Of a DNA stretch of 12,570 nucleotides, positions 6,566 to 12,570 are shown piece by piece. The DNA comes from Methanocorpusculum sp. MCE (GTDB lineage: Archaea; Halobacteriota; Methanomicrobia; Methanomicrobiales; Methanocorpusculaceae): contig NIZU01000062.1 of NCBI GenBank assembly GCA_003315675.1, positions 1-12,570 of the forward strand, written 5' to 3'. Below the pieces are notes generated by a model. It worked only from the letters and a program-made list of their open reading frames with translations. It ran no database searches and was not told the DNA's origin. A program made the position numbers and the translations under genes. The number at the start of each line of letters is the position of its first letter. Position 1 is the first letter of the stretch.

Positions 6566-7648
6566 TCACCTCTCCATACAGCCGATACACGGATCGATCG
6601 TCAAAACGATCTGCGGAACATCGACAAGCTCACAGCCTGCAAGGATCGACACCAGGGGCGGGATGTTCGTCAGGGTCGGCGTTCTCACGCGGAACTGTGC
6701 AAGATGCTTGGTTCCGTTCCCTTTCAGGTAATGGATGACCTCGCCCCTCGGCTGCTCGGAGCGGCTGAAGTATTCACCGTCGGGAGTACCCTTCACGGCT
6801 GTGAAAACGTCGCCGTCCGGCATATCGGTGATCACCCGGCGGATGATCTCCACCGACTGGAACAACTCCTTACACCTCACCGCACAGCGGGCATATCCGT
6901 CGCCGCCTTTCTCAACGACCGGTTTGAACCCGATATCGCCGTAGGCGAGATATCCGGTATTTCTGGCATCCAGATCAAGACCGCTGCCCCGCGCCGTCGG
7001 GCCGGCAGCTCCGAGATAATAGGCATCCTCCTTCGAGAGAACGCCTTTGCCGATCAGACGTTTGGTCAGCGTGTAATCATTCAGGAACACGTTCGTAAGA
7101 TCCTTCATCTCATCCTCGATCTCGTCGAGCCGGTCATCCATATCCGAAAGGAAGGAGTTTGAAACATCGCGCCGGACACCGCCTACTTTGCAGACACCCT
7201 GAATCACCCTGCCGCCGGTCGTTGCCTCCAGCTCGTTCAGGATTGATTCGCGGATCTTCCATGCCTGATAGAACAAACTCTCGAACCCGAGCGAGTCAGC
7301 AAACAAGCCGAGCCACAGAAGGTGACTGTGGATACGCGAGTACTCGCCCCACATCGTCCTAAGATACGTCGCCCGCTGCGGGACCTGGATACCCATCATG
7401 CCCTCTATCCCCTGGCAAAAGGTCGAGGAGTGCGTGAAACTGCAGATACCGCAGATACGCTCCGCGAGAAACACAAAGTCCTGATACTCCCGGCGGTCCA
7501 CCAGACTCTCAAGACCGCGGTGAACATACCCGATCGACGGAATCGCCGAAACGACATGCTCGTCTTCCACTACCAGATCCAGATGGATCGGCTCGGGAAG
7601 CACAGGGTGCTGAGGTCCGAACGGGATCACCGTATGTCTGCCGGTCAT
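6566..7648 (-). CDS. echE: Ech hydrogenase large subunit E, [NiFe] catalytic subunit
   Basis: This 360-residue subunit holds the [NiFe] site that splits or forms H2. The N-terminal ligand motif is RICGIC with Cys66 and Cys69, followed by SFTHS. The C-terminal motif is DPCIGCMER with Cys354 and Cys357. The chain ends exactly three residues after the last ligand cysteine, with Arg360. Most [NiFe] large subunits continue 15 or more residues and are cut after this His/Arg by a maturation protease; here there is nothing to cut. It is homologous to NuoD of complex I. The start overlaps echD by ATGA and has the strong site AAGGAGG upstream. Confidence 0.96.
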   Translation of the reverse strand: MTGRHTVIPFGPQHPVLPEPIHLDLVVEDEHVVSAIPSIGYVHRGLESLVDRREYQDFVFLAERICGICSFTHSSTFCQGIEGMMGIQVPQRATYLRTMWGEYSRIHSHLLWLGLFADSLGFESLFYQAWKIRESILNELEATTGGRVIQGVCKVGGVRRDVSNSFLSDMDDRLDEIEDEMKDLTNVFLNDYTLTKRLIGKGVLSKEDAYYLGAAGPTARGSGLDLDARNTGYLAYGDIGFKPVVEKGGDGYARCAVRCKELFQSVEIIRRVITDMPDGDVFTAVKGTPDGEYFSRSEQPRGEVIHYLKGNGTKHLAQFRVRTPTLTNIPPLVSILAGCELVDVPQIVLTIDPCIGCMER

Positions 7649-8028
7649 TTCTTCTCCTCCTTAACGATGGTCACCGTGGGAGCAGGCTGCTCCTTCTTTT
7701 TGAACGGATAGGGAACGGAGGTTTTGATGAACGTTCCGCCGAAATCCAGAGACATCCCTTCAAACGTAAACCCATACAGGTCATGGATCTCGTTTTCGTA
7801 CACGAATGCCCCTCCGTAGGATGACCCGATCGACGGGATCGTCGTCCCTTCGGCAACGGCGATGCGGTAATGCCGAAGATCCGTCTCCTTTTCGAACGAG
7901 TAGGTGATATAGTAGCCTTCGTCGGCCGGCGTGCAGGTAATGACAACCACCCGGTAACCGCCGGTTCGCATATTGCCGGCGGTTTTCTGCACATCGGCAG
8001 CCTGTATTGGATCGATTTTCATATTCAT
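7645..8028 (-). CDS. echD: Ech hydrogenase subunit D, NuoC-like
   Basis: This 127-residue soluble subunit is the NuoC-type 30-kDa component that helps hold large and small subunits on the membrane arm. The family signature appears as VYENEIHDLYGFTFEG at about residues 76-91. The N-terminal part has the alternating beta-rich pattern of that family. It carries no cofactor motif. It overlaps echC by 4 bp at its start (ATGA), preceded by GGAGG, and echE by 4 bp at its end. The function comes from homology and from its exact place in the echABCDEF order. Confidence 0.88.
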   Translation of the reverse strand: MNMKIDPIQAADVQKTAGNMRTGGYRVVVITCTPADEGYYITYSFEKETDLRHYRIAVAEGTTIPSIGSSYGGAFVYENEIHDLYGFTFEGMSLDFGGTFIKTSVPYPFKKKEQPAPTVTIVKEEKK

Positions 8029-8459
8029 TTTTTTGCCTCCAGAGCTGCACGTTTCTCTTCCAGAATGCCGAGAGCCTTAACAATTCCCTCAATAAGCGCC
8101 TCGGGACGGACGGAACATCCGGGGACATACACGTCTACCGGAATGATCGTGTCGACGCCGCCGGAAATATTGTAACAGTCGCGGAAAACGCCGCCGCTCG
8201 ATGCGCAGATTCCCACCGCGACAACGACCTTCGGTTCGGGGATCTGGTCGTAGAGATTTTTCAGGACAACTTTGTTCTGTTCGTTCACCCCGCCCGTTAC
8301 CACAAAGATATCGGCGTGAGCAGGGTTTCCGGTATTGATGATCCCAAACCGCTCGACGTCGTACACAGGCGTCAGGGCGGCAAGGATCTCGATATCGCAT
8401 CCATTACAACTGGACGCATTGTAATGGAGAAGCCAGGGGGATTTTGATGCCGAACTCAT
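8025..8459 (-). CDS. echC: Ech hydrogenase small subunit C
   Basis: This 144-residue small subunit carries the single [4Fe-4S] cluster next to the [NiFe] site and corresponds to NuoB. Its four cysteines are Cys18 and Cys21 in SSCNGCD, Cys85 in GICASSGG and Cys115 in PGCSVRPE, the standard set for this family. The frame is open to 8528, but the ATG at 8459 is preferred. It gives the usual short N-terminus, overlaps the echB stop as ATGA, and has GGAGGT eight bases upstream. The longer version would overlap the membrane subunit gene by 73 bp with an unlikely His- and Tyr-rich start. Confidence 0.94.
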   Translation of the reverse strand: MSSASKSPWLLHYNASSCNGCDIEILAALTPVYDVERFGIINTGNPAHADIFVVTGGVNEQNKVVLKNLYDQIPEPKVVVAVGICASSGGVFRDCYNISGGVDTIIPVDVYVPGCSVRPEALIEGIVKALGILEEKRAALEAKK

Positions 8460-9325
8460 AATAACATACCTCCACAGATACCCAGTATAACAATGTTTCC
8501 AACACCGAAGACGAGGGTGATGATCCACAGACTCTTGACCGTCATCTTCCAGGTCACACGCGGGAAGACATTATCGATGACGATTTCCAGAAGGAACGCG
8601 AGAATGATCGCAATTGCGGAAAGTCCCGGATAATTGGCAAAGAAGATGAGAATCATGGAAAGGAAGATCATCATCTCGTACCAGTGGGCGATCTCAACTT
8701 TGGCAAGACTCCTGCCCGAAAGCGAGGTGGTCACGCCTTTCACCAGTTCCTGATGGGCATGGTGCGAGGTCGAGATATCGAACGGCGATTTTCTCAGTTT
8801 GAGCGTCAGGACAGCAATCAAGGCGATGAACACGCCGGGAAGATACACAATCCCGGGCACATCCAGAATCAGCATATGGTACGTCTCGAAACTTCCGCTG
8901 ACCATAAAGAATCCCACCGAGAGCAGGATCAGGATCGGTTCGGCAATCATAACGCCGAGAAGTTCACGTTCCGCTCCTATGTTGGAGAACGGAGCGTTCG
9001 CCGCATACGCTGCAAGGATCAGGAAGGTGTGGGCGAGTGCGAGCGAGAAGACCACAAACAGGAAACTGCCCCCGGTAGCGTACATCATTCCGGTGAATAC
9101 AATCAGGAGTAAATATGCCGTCGTGAAGATGATCTCGACAGGATTTGAGAATGTCTTCTCCTTATGCCAGAGTTTGGCCACATCGTAGAACGGCTGAAGG
9201 AACGGCGGGCCGACTCTTGACTGGAAACGGGCAGTTAACACGCGGTCGCATCCGGTAAGAAGGCCGCCGAAGATCGGGGCGAGGATCAGAAAGGCCACCG
9301 GACCTATAATAAACATTATATCCAT
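8456..9325 (-). CDS. echB: Ech hydrogenase membrane subunit B, NuoH-like
   Basis: This 289-residue hydrophobic protein is the NuoH/EchB family membrane subunit that links the hydrogenase to the ion-pumping subunit. About eight membrane segments are visible. Family blocks are RVGPPFLQPFYDVAKLWHKE (residues 37-56), GAERELLGVMIAEP (117-130) with the conserved glutamates, and KSPFDISTSHHAHQELVKG (about 179-197), the cytoplasmic loop facing the catalytic part. It starts at the ATG at 9325 with GGTGATGAT upstream, overlapping the end of echA by 10 bp, and ends within the echC start. Confidence 0.95.
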   Translation of the reverse strand: MDIMFIIGPVAFLILAPIFGGLLTGCDRVLTARFQSRVGPPFLQPFYDVAKLWHKEKTFSNPVEIIFTTAYLLLIVFTGMMYATGGSFLFVVFSLALAHTFLILAAYAANAPFSNIGAERELLGVMIAEPILILLSVGFFMVSGSFETYHMLILDVPGIVYLPGVFIALIAVLTLKLRKSPFDISTSHHAHQELVKGVTTSLSGRSLAKVEIAHWYEMMIFLSMILIFFANYPGLSAIAIILAFLLEIVIDNVFPRVTWKMTVKSLWIITLVFGVGNIVILGICGGMLL

Positions 9326-11262
9326 ATCATCACCCCCATAAATCCGAGAACAAGCATTACGATGAGCAGAACTCCCGAGATTATCCAGGAGGGTTTGAGA
9401 AGAACGTTCTCACCGCAGTACTCTTCGAGATAGTAGTTCGAGGCCTTCGCCTCTTTGTAGACGCCCAGAGAGCCGAGGAACCTGCCTTCTGCGTCGACAG
9501 GCCTTCCGCCAAGGTACGGTGGGATGGGCCTGCCTTCTTTGGATCCGAGGAAAGCCCCGATCACAAGGAACACGAGAATTACCGCCATGAGACCAAGCAT
9601 GACCAGGGTGTCGAAGAAGAATAATCCGTTATTCGGCTGATAGAAGTACGGGTGAATTCTGTCGAGATACGGTATGATTATACCGGATATGATCGCCGGG
9701 AACCCGAGACAGCAGGCAACCACGAGAATCCCCATGACGATTACCGAAATTTTTTCGGAGAAGTGCAGGGTGATCTTTTCTGCCGGCGGTCTGTTCATTC
9801 TCATGAACTGTTTGCCGAGCCATTTGGTCCAGAAGAAGATGGTAAACGCACTGCCGAAGGCAAGAAGAGATGCGAAGACGCATCCAAACGGAGCGGTGAT
9901 GAATGCTTCCAGAGCTATCCATTTGGAAATGAGCATACCAAATGGTACGAGGTACATGCCGCAGATACCGATGACCATCATCGTTGCAAGGAGCTGGAGA
10001 CGGACCAGAAGTCCGTCCATGTCCTCAATATCCCGACTCCCGATCTTGTGTTCGACTGCGCCGACGCAGAGGAAGAGAAGCGCCTTGGCGACCGCGTGGA
10101 AGATGATCAAAAGGATAGCCGCTTCGATAGCCTCGGCCGTACCTATACCGGCACATGCGGTGATCAGACCGAGATTGGCGATCGTGGAGTAGGCAAGAAC
10201 CTTCTTCGCGTTACTCTGCGAGATTGCCAAAGCCGAGGTCGCAAGGAAGGTGAATGCTCCGATCAAAGCAAGGAAGATACCCACCCATGTCTGTGAAAAC
10301 AGCGGGGCGAAAAGGACCAGAAGGTAGACGCCTGCCTTGACCATGGTACTTGAGTGGAGCAGGGCGGAGACCGGTGTTGGAGCGACCATTGCCCCAGTAA
10401 GCCAGGTGGAAAACGGCATCTGGGCCGCCTTGGTCAATCCTGCGACGGCGATCAATGCCAGAGGTATCGTGAGAAGAGAGACGTTCGGGAAGTTGAGCAG
10501 GTTGTTTACCGAGAGAAGACTGACCGGCGAGTTAATGCGAAGCAGGAAGAAGATCGCCAGCGTGAAACAGATTCCGCCGATCAGGTTCATCCACACGGCA
10601 CGGAATGCATTTTTCACTGCTTCGGGGGTGTGGGAGTACCCAATCAAAAGGAAGGAACAGAGCGTGGTTATTTCCCAGGCGCACAGGACCCACATCAGAT
10701 TGTTAGAGAGAACCAGCCCGAACATTGCCGAGAGGAAGATAAACATCACTGCAAAGAAGTAGCGTTTCCTCACCGGAACACCAATCTGGTGTTCATGATA
10801 ATCCTTCATGTAGCCAAGAGCATAGACGCAGATCAGCGTTCCGATTATTCCGATGATAAGAACCATGATCGCGGAAAGACTGCTGACCGTGAACGTTTTT
10901 ATTGCATGGGGTCCGGCAACACCGAAGAGTTCGAGGATCACGATAAGGGTGAGCTGGATCGCGGAAAGAATGAGCGGAAGGATTTTCCGGTATTTGATGG
11001 ACAGTCCCAGAATAATGAGGGCTATTGCCAGGTCGACGATGAATAACAGAATGCCGATCCATTCGGTATTCTCAAGGGTCACGGATACGGGAGCAAGGAA
11101 TGCTTTCCATGCGAGGAAGATGGAAGTCCCGATAATTATGACCGAAGTTATGCCTACGAGGATATTGCGGACAAGATCCGGTTTGAAGACCGCTAAGAGT
11201 GCAGCGGCGCAAACCGGAACGAGCAGCAATATCAGTATGGCAATGAGTTCCGGCGGGTACAT
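9316..11262 (-). CDS. echA: Ech hydrogenase membrane subunit A, antiporter-like ion pump
   Basis: This 648-residue protein belongs to the NuoL/MrpA antiporter family and translocates H+ or Na+ as the hydrogenase turns over. It has about 14 or more membrane segments. Key charged residues are in place: Glu197 in AWEITTLCSFLLIGY, Lys278 in GLTKAAQMPFSTWLTGAM, His303 and Lys309 in ALLHSSTMVKAGVYLL, and Lys393 in FHAVAKALLFL. A cytoplasmic loop near residues 560-605 separates the last helices. The frame is open from 11316, but the ATG at 11262 is chosen: it gives an ordinary MYPPELIAIL membrane start and has GTGAT four bases upstream, while 11316 has no ribosome binding site. It is the first gene of the operon, as in the ech operon of Methanosarcina. 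Confidence 0.94.
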   Translation of the reverse strand: MYPPELIAILILLLVPVCAAALLAVFKPDLVRNILVGITSVIIIGTSIFLAWKAFLAPVSVTLENTEWIGILLFIVDLAIALIILGLSIKYRKILPLILSAIQLTLIVILELFGVAGPHAIKTFTVSSLSAIMVLIIGIIGTLICVYALGYMKDYHEHQIGVPVRKRYFFAVMFIFLSAMFGLVLSNNLMWVLCAWEITTLCSFLLIGYSHTPEAVKNAFRAVWMNLIGGICFTLAIFFLLRINSPVSLLSVNNLLNFPNVSLLTIPLALIAVAGLTKAAQMPFSTWLTGAMVAPTPVSALLHSSTMVKAGVYLLVLFAPLFSQTWVGIFLALIGAFTFLATSALAISQSNAKKVLAYSTIANLGLITACAGIGTAEAIEAAILLIIFHAVAKALLFLCVGAVEHKIGSRDIEDMDGLLVRLQLLATMMVIGICGMYLVPFGMLISKWIALEAFITAPFGCVFASLLAFGSAFTIFFWTKWLGKQFMRMNRPPAEKITLHFSEKISVIVMGILVVACCLGFPAIISGIIIPYLDRIHPYFYQPNNGLFFFDTLVMLGLMAVILVFLVIGAFLGSKEGRPIPPYLGGRPVDAEGRFLGSLGVYKEAKASNYYLEEYCGENVLLKPSWIISGVLLIVMLVLGFMGVMIWI

Positions 11263-11602
11263 TGATATCACTTGTTGAAAGTATGGGCATTCATCATTAT
11301 TAATCATTCTAATCATCCCGGAGAGGATTCAACATTTTCGGTGCGGATACTATGTGCCGATACAGAGAAACAAGGAGAAATATTGAAGAATACCCAAAAA
11401 ATATGTGGATACATTCCCGAAATTTCAATATGCACCCGTCTTTTGCCCGGCAGTGCGGATACGAAACAGCCGGGGTATTCGCCGGGAAAAGCAGGCTATT
11501 CCCTAACCCTTGGGATGATGAACGGACCTTTCCTTGAAAAATGATCGGAAAACTCAGGGAATCAGGCAGAAACTGCGCGCCCGCAAAAGAATAAAAAAAG
11601 AT
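11263..11602. other. Upstream region of the ech operon
   Basis: This 340-bp stretch between echA and the IS must contain the ech promoter. Minus-strand AT-rich candidates are GATTAATAATG near 11295-11307, which would give a leader of only about 12 nt, and ATATTTTTT near 11396-11404, which would give a longer leader. No TATA box stands out. The short plus-strand frames in it show no family features or ribosome binding sites and are not called. Confidence 0.4.
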
Positions 11603-11845
11603 TGAGAATATCTATCAACCCATTTTTTAACGCGAATCATGATTTAAGGAAGATTGGCTACATCCATACCCCATCACCCCCCAAAAAAAAGAAGAATACC
11701 CATTATTCCTTGACGTTTTTTTTTAATTTACACTCTGTTTTGAATCGTTTTCACCTGATAGATATTATAACAAAATGCAGCCAGCATATTTTTCACTCGT
11801 ACTCTTTGCAGCGTTGTTACCTTCACCAACCCTGCATGAAAAACA
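11603..11845 (-). repeat. Tandem repeat unit 1: duplicated IS tail
   Basis: This 243-bp unit is identical at every base to 11846-12088, which follows it with no spacer. Each unit begins at the IS terminus TGAGAATATC, holds about 125 bp of non-coding tail, and then the last 118 bp of the transposase coding region. Homopolymer runs (C6, A8, T9) are also the same length in both. Confidence 0.95.
11728..11845 (-). pseudogene. Duplicated 3' fragment of the transposase gene
   Basis: This is the copy, in repeat unit 1, of the final 38 codons and stop of the transposase (from VFHAGLVKV to KTIQNRV). It has no start and is cut off by the neighbouring IS end at 11846, so it is a dead fragment made by the tandem duplication. 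Confidence 0.85.
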
Positions 11846-12088
11846 TGAGAATATCTATCAACCCATTTTTTAACGCGAATCATGATTTAAGGAAGATTGG
11901 CTACATCCATACCCCATCACCCCCCAAAAAAAAGAAGAATACCCATTATTCCTTGACGTTTTTTTTTAATTTACACTCTGTTTTGAATCGTTTTCACCTG
12001 ATAGATATTATAACAAAATGCAGCCAGCATATTTTTCACTCGTACTCTTTGCAGCGTTGTTACCTTCACCAACCCTGCATGAAAAACA
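11846..12088 (-). repeat. Tandem repeat unit 2: IS tail attached to the transposase gene
   Basis: This is the second, identical 243-bp unit. It is the natural tail of the element, since the transposase reading frame runs into it without a break and stops at 11971. Confidence 0.95.
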
Positions 12089-12570
12089 TTTTTGATCACT
12101 GCATAGGGTCTCTCGCCCTTTGATCTCTTCCTACTTATTCGCAGATTTCTCAGTTTATCTCGTATGCCAATGGGATGCCCTCTCGCTCCCCTTTTCATTG
12201 TGGCACTATATCCCTTGCATTTTGCTCCCTGATATCCCCGATCCCGATAGACCACTTCCCCTTTTTCTGAGAGGTCCACCTGACTATCATGAACATTTGC
12301 CGTGGTGGTTTCAATGCGTCGAATAAGATCGTGCGTCGTATCCATGATGGTATGAAGTTTATAGCCATAGTGCATTTTGCCGTTCTTGGACATGATTTTT
12401 CCATCTTTATCCCGTCGTGTTTTTGCCTGATCTCCTCGCGGCGTGTCTTTCTTACAATGACCGGGTTCAGCATACACAAACGTTGCATCCTGAATCATAC
12501 CTTGTTCAATTTTCAGTCCTTTCATGTCAAGTTGTCTCTGAAACTCCTGCCAGTCCACTGTATCAACGCC
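11971..12570 (-). CDS. IS5-family DDE transposase (C-terminal 199 residues, start outside window)
   Basis: The frame is open to the last base of the window, so the protein continues upstream; a GTG at 12558 is internal and not a start. The whole DDE catalytic core is visible. The first aspartate is Asp28 in MIQDATF, the second Asp110 in YRDRGYQG, and the glutamate is Glu153 in GERPYAVIK, 43 residues later. KMHYGYKLH (about 65-73) is typical of the IS5 group, placed between the first two acidic residues. No stop or frameshift interrupts the visible part, so the enzyme may be active. Its final 38 codons are repeated in the duplicated tail. Confidence 0.93.
   Translation of the reverse strand, partial: GVDTVDWQEFQRQLDMKGLKIEQGMIQDATFVYAEPGHCKKDTPRGDQAKTRRDKDGKIMSKNGKMHYGYKLHTIMDTTHDLIRRIETTTANVHDSQVDLSEKGEVVYRDRGYQGAKCKGYSATMKRGARGHPIGIRDKLRNLRISRKRSKGERPYAVIKNVFHAGLVKVTTLQRVRVKNMLAAFCYNIYQVKTIQNRV

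Larger units (their letters stand above)
11603..12570 (-). mobile_element. IS5-type insertion sequence with duplicated tail (5' end outside window)
   Basis: The element contains an IS5-family transposase on the minus strand, and its left boundary at 11603 is fixed by the end of shared homology with the left-edge copy (1-100). It carries two successive copies of its own tail (11603-11845 and 11846-12088). The far end lies beyond the window. The terminal sequence TGAGAATATCTATCAACCC is presumably the inverted-repeat end recognised by the transposase. The target duplication cannot be determined. Confidence 0.85.

Noticed and set aside
8460..8528. Longer start for echC
   Set aside because: It would overlap echB by 73 bp; the ATGA overlap at 8456-8459 with GGAGGT upstream is the evident start.
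11263..11316. Upstream ATG for echA giving an 18-residue N-terminal extension
   Set aside because: No ribosome binding site precedes 11316, and the polar extension is unlike the hydrophobic start of this family; 11262 has GTGAT at good spacing.
11272..11544. 90-residue plus-strand frame between echA and the IS
   Set aside because: It begins inside the 5' end region of echA, and has no domain, ribosome binding site or promoter that I can support.
11602..12123. 173-residue plus-strand frame with an exact 81-residue internal repeat
   Set aside because: It is antisense to the transposase and its tail. The repeat exists only because the 243-bp DNA duplication is divisible by three; it is low complexity and has no ribosome binding site.

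Overview
The window looks like chromosomal DNA of a hydrogenotrophic methanogenic archaeon of the order Methanomicrobiales, probably Methanocorpusculum or a close relative. This rests on an archaeal-type EF-2 with a diphthamide loop, archaeal uS7 and uS12 proteins, a complete Ech-type energy-converting [NiFe] hydrogenase operon, archaeal TATA and GGTG/GGAGG signals, and mid-range GC content. The genus is inference; the archaeal methanogen assignment is firm. No rRNA, tRNA or CRISPR array was seen.

Layout. Positions 1-100 are the inward-facing end of an insertion sequence (IS). A leftward translation operon follows: rps12, rps7, fusA (read from 3425 down to 173). A divergent intergenic region (3426-3841) leads into a rightward operon queD-queE-queC (3842-5519), whose products make the 7-deazaguanine preQ0, the precursor of archaeosine in archaeal tRNA. 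Its genes overlap by ATGA junctions. It is preceded by a TATA box and a GC-rich leader of about 130 nt that can fold, and which holds a 16-residue open frame whose stop overlaps the queD start.

Positions 5520-6184 are a convergent, gene-free stretch occupied mostly by a 461-bp imperfect inverted-repeat element (5591-6051). A leftward operon, echABCDEF (11262 down to 6185), encodes the six subunits of an Ech hydrogenase. This membrane enzyme couples H2 oxidation or evolution with ferredoxin to ion translocation. Five of its junctions are tight: four overlap by 4-10 bp and echF starts 6 nt after the echE stop.

The right end (11603-12570) is an IS5-type insertion sequence with its transposase on the minus strand. 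Its tail has been duplicated exactly as a 243-bp tandem repeat. The left-edge IS end is the same sequence in inverse orientation (2 differences in 100 bp). The whole 11.5-kb housekeeping block is therefore bracketed by inverted copies of one IS, which could have moved or inverted it.

The most interesting unexplained signals are the que leader (candidate regulatory RNA or leader peptide), the long inverted-repeat element after queC, and the IS architecture, which cuts the translation operon just after fusA.
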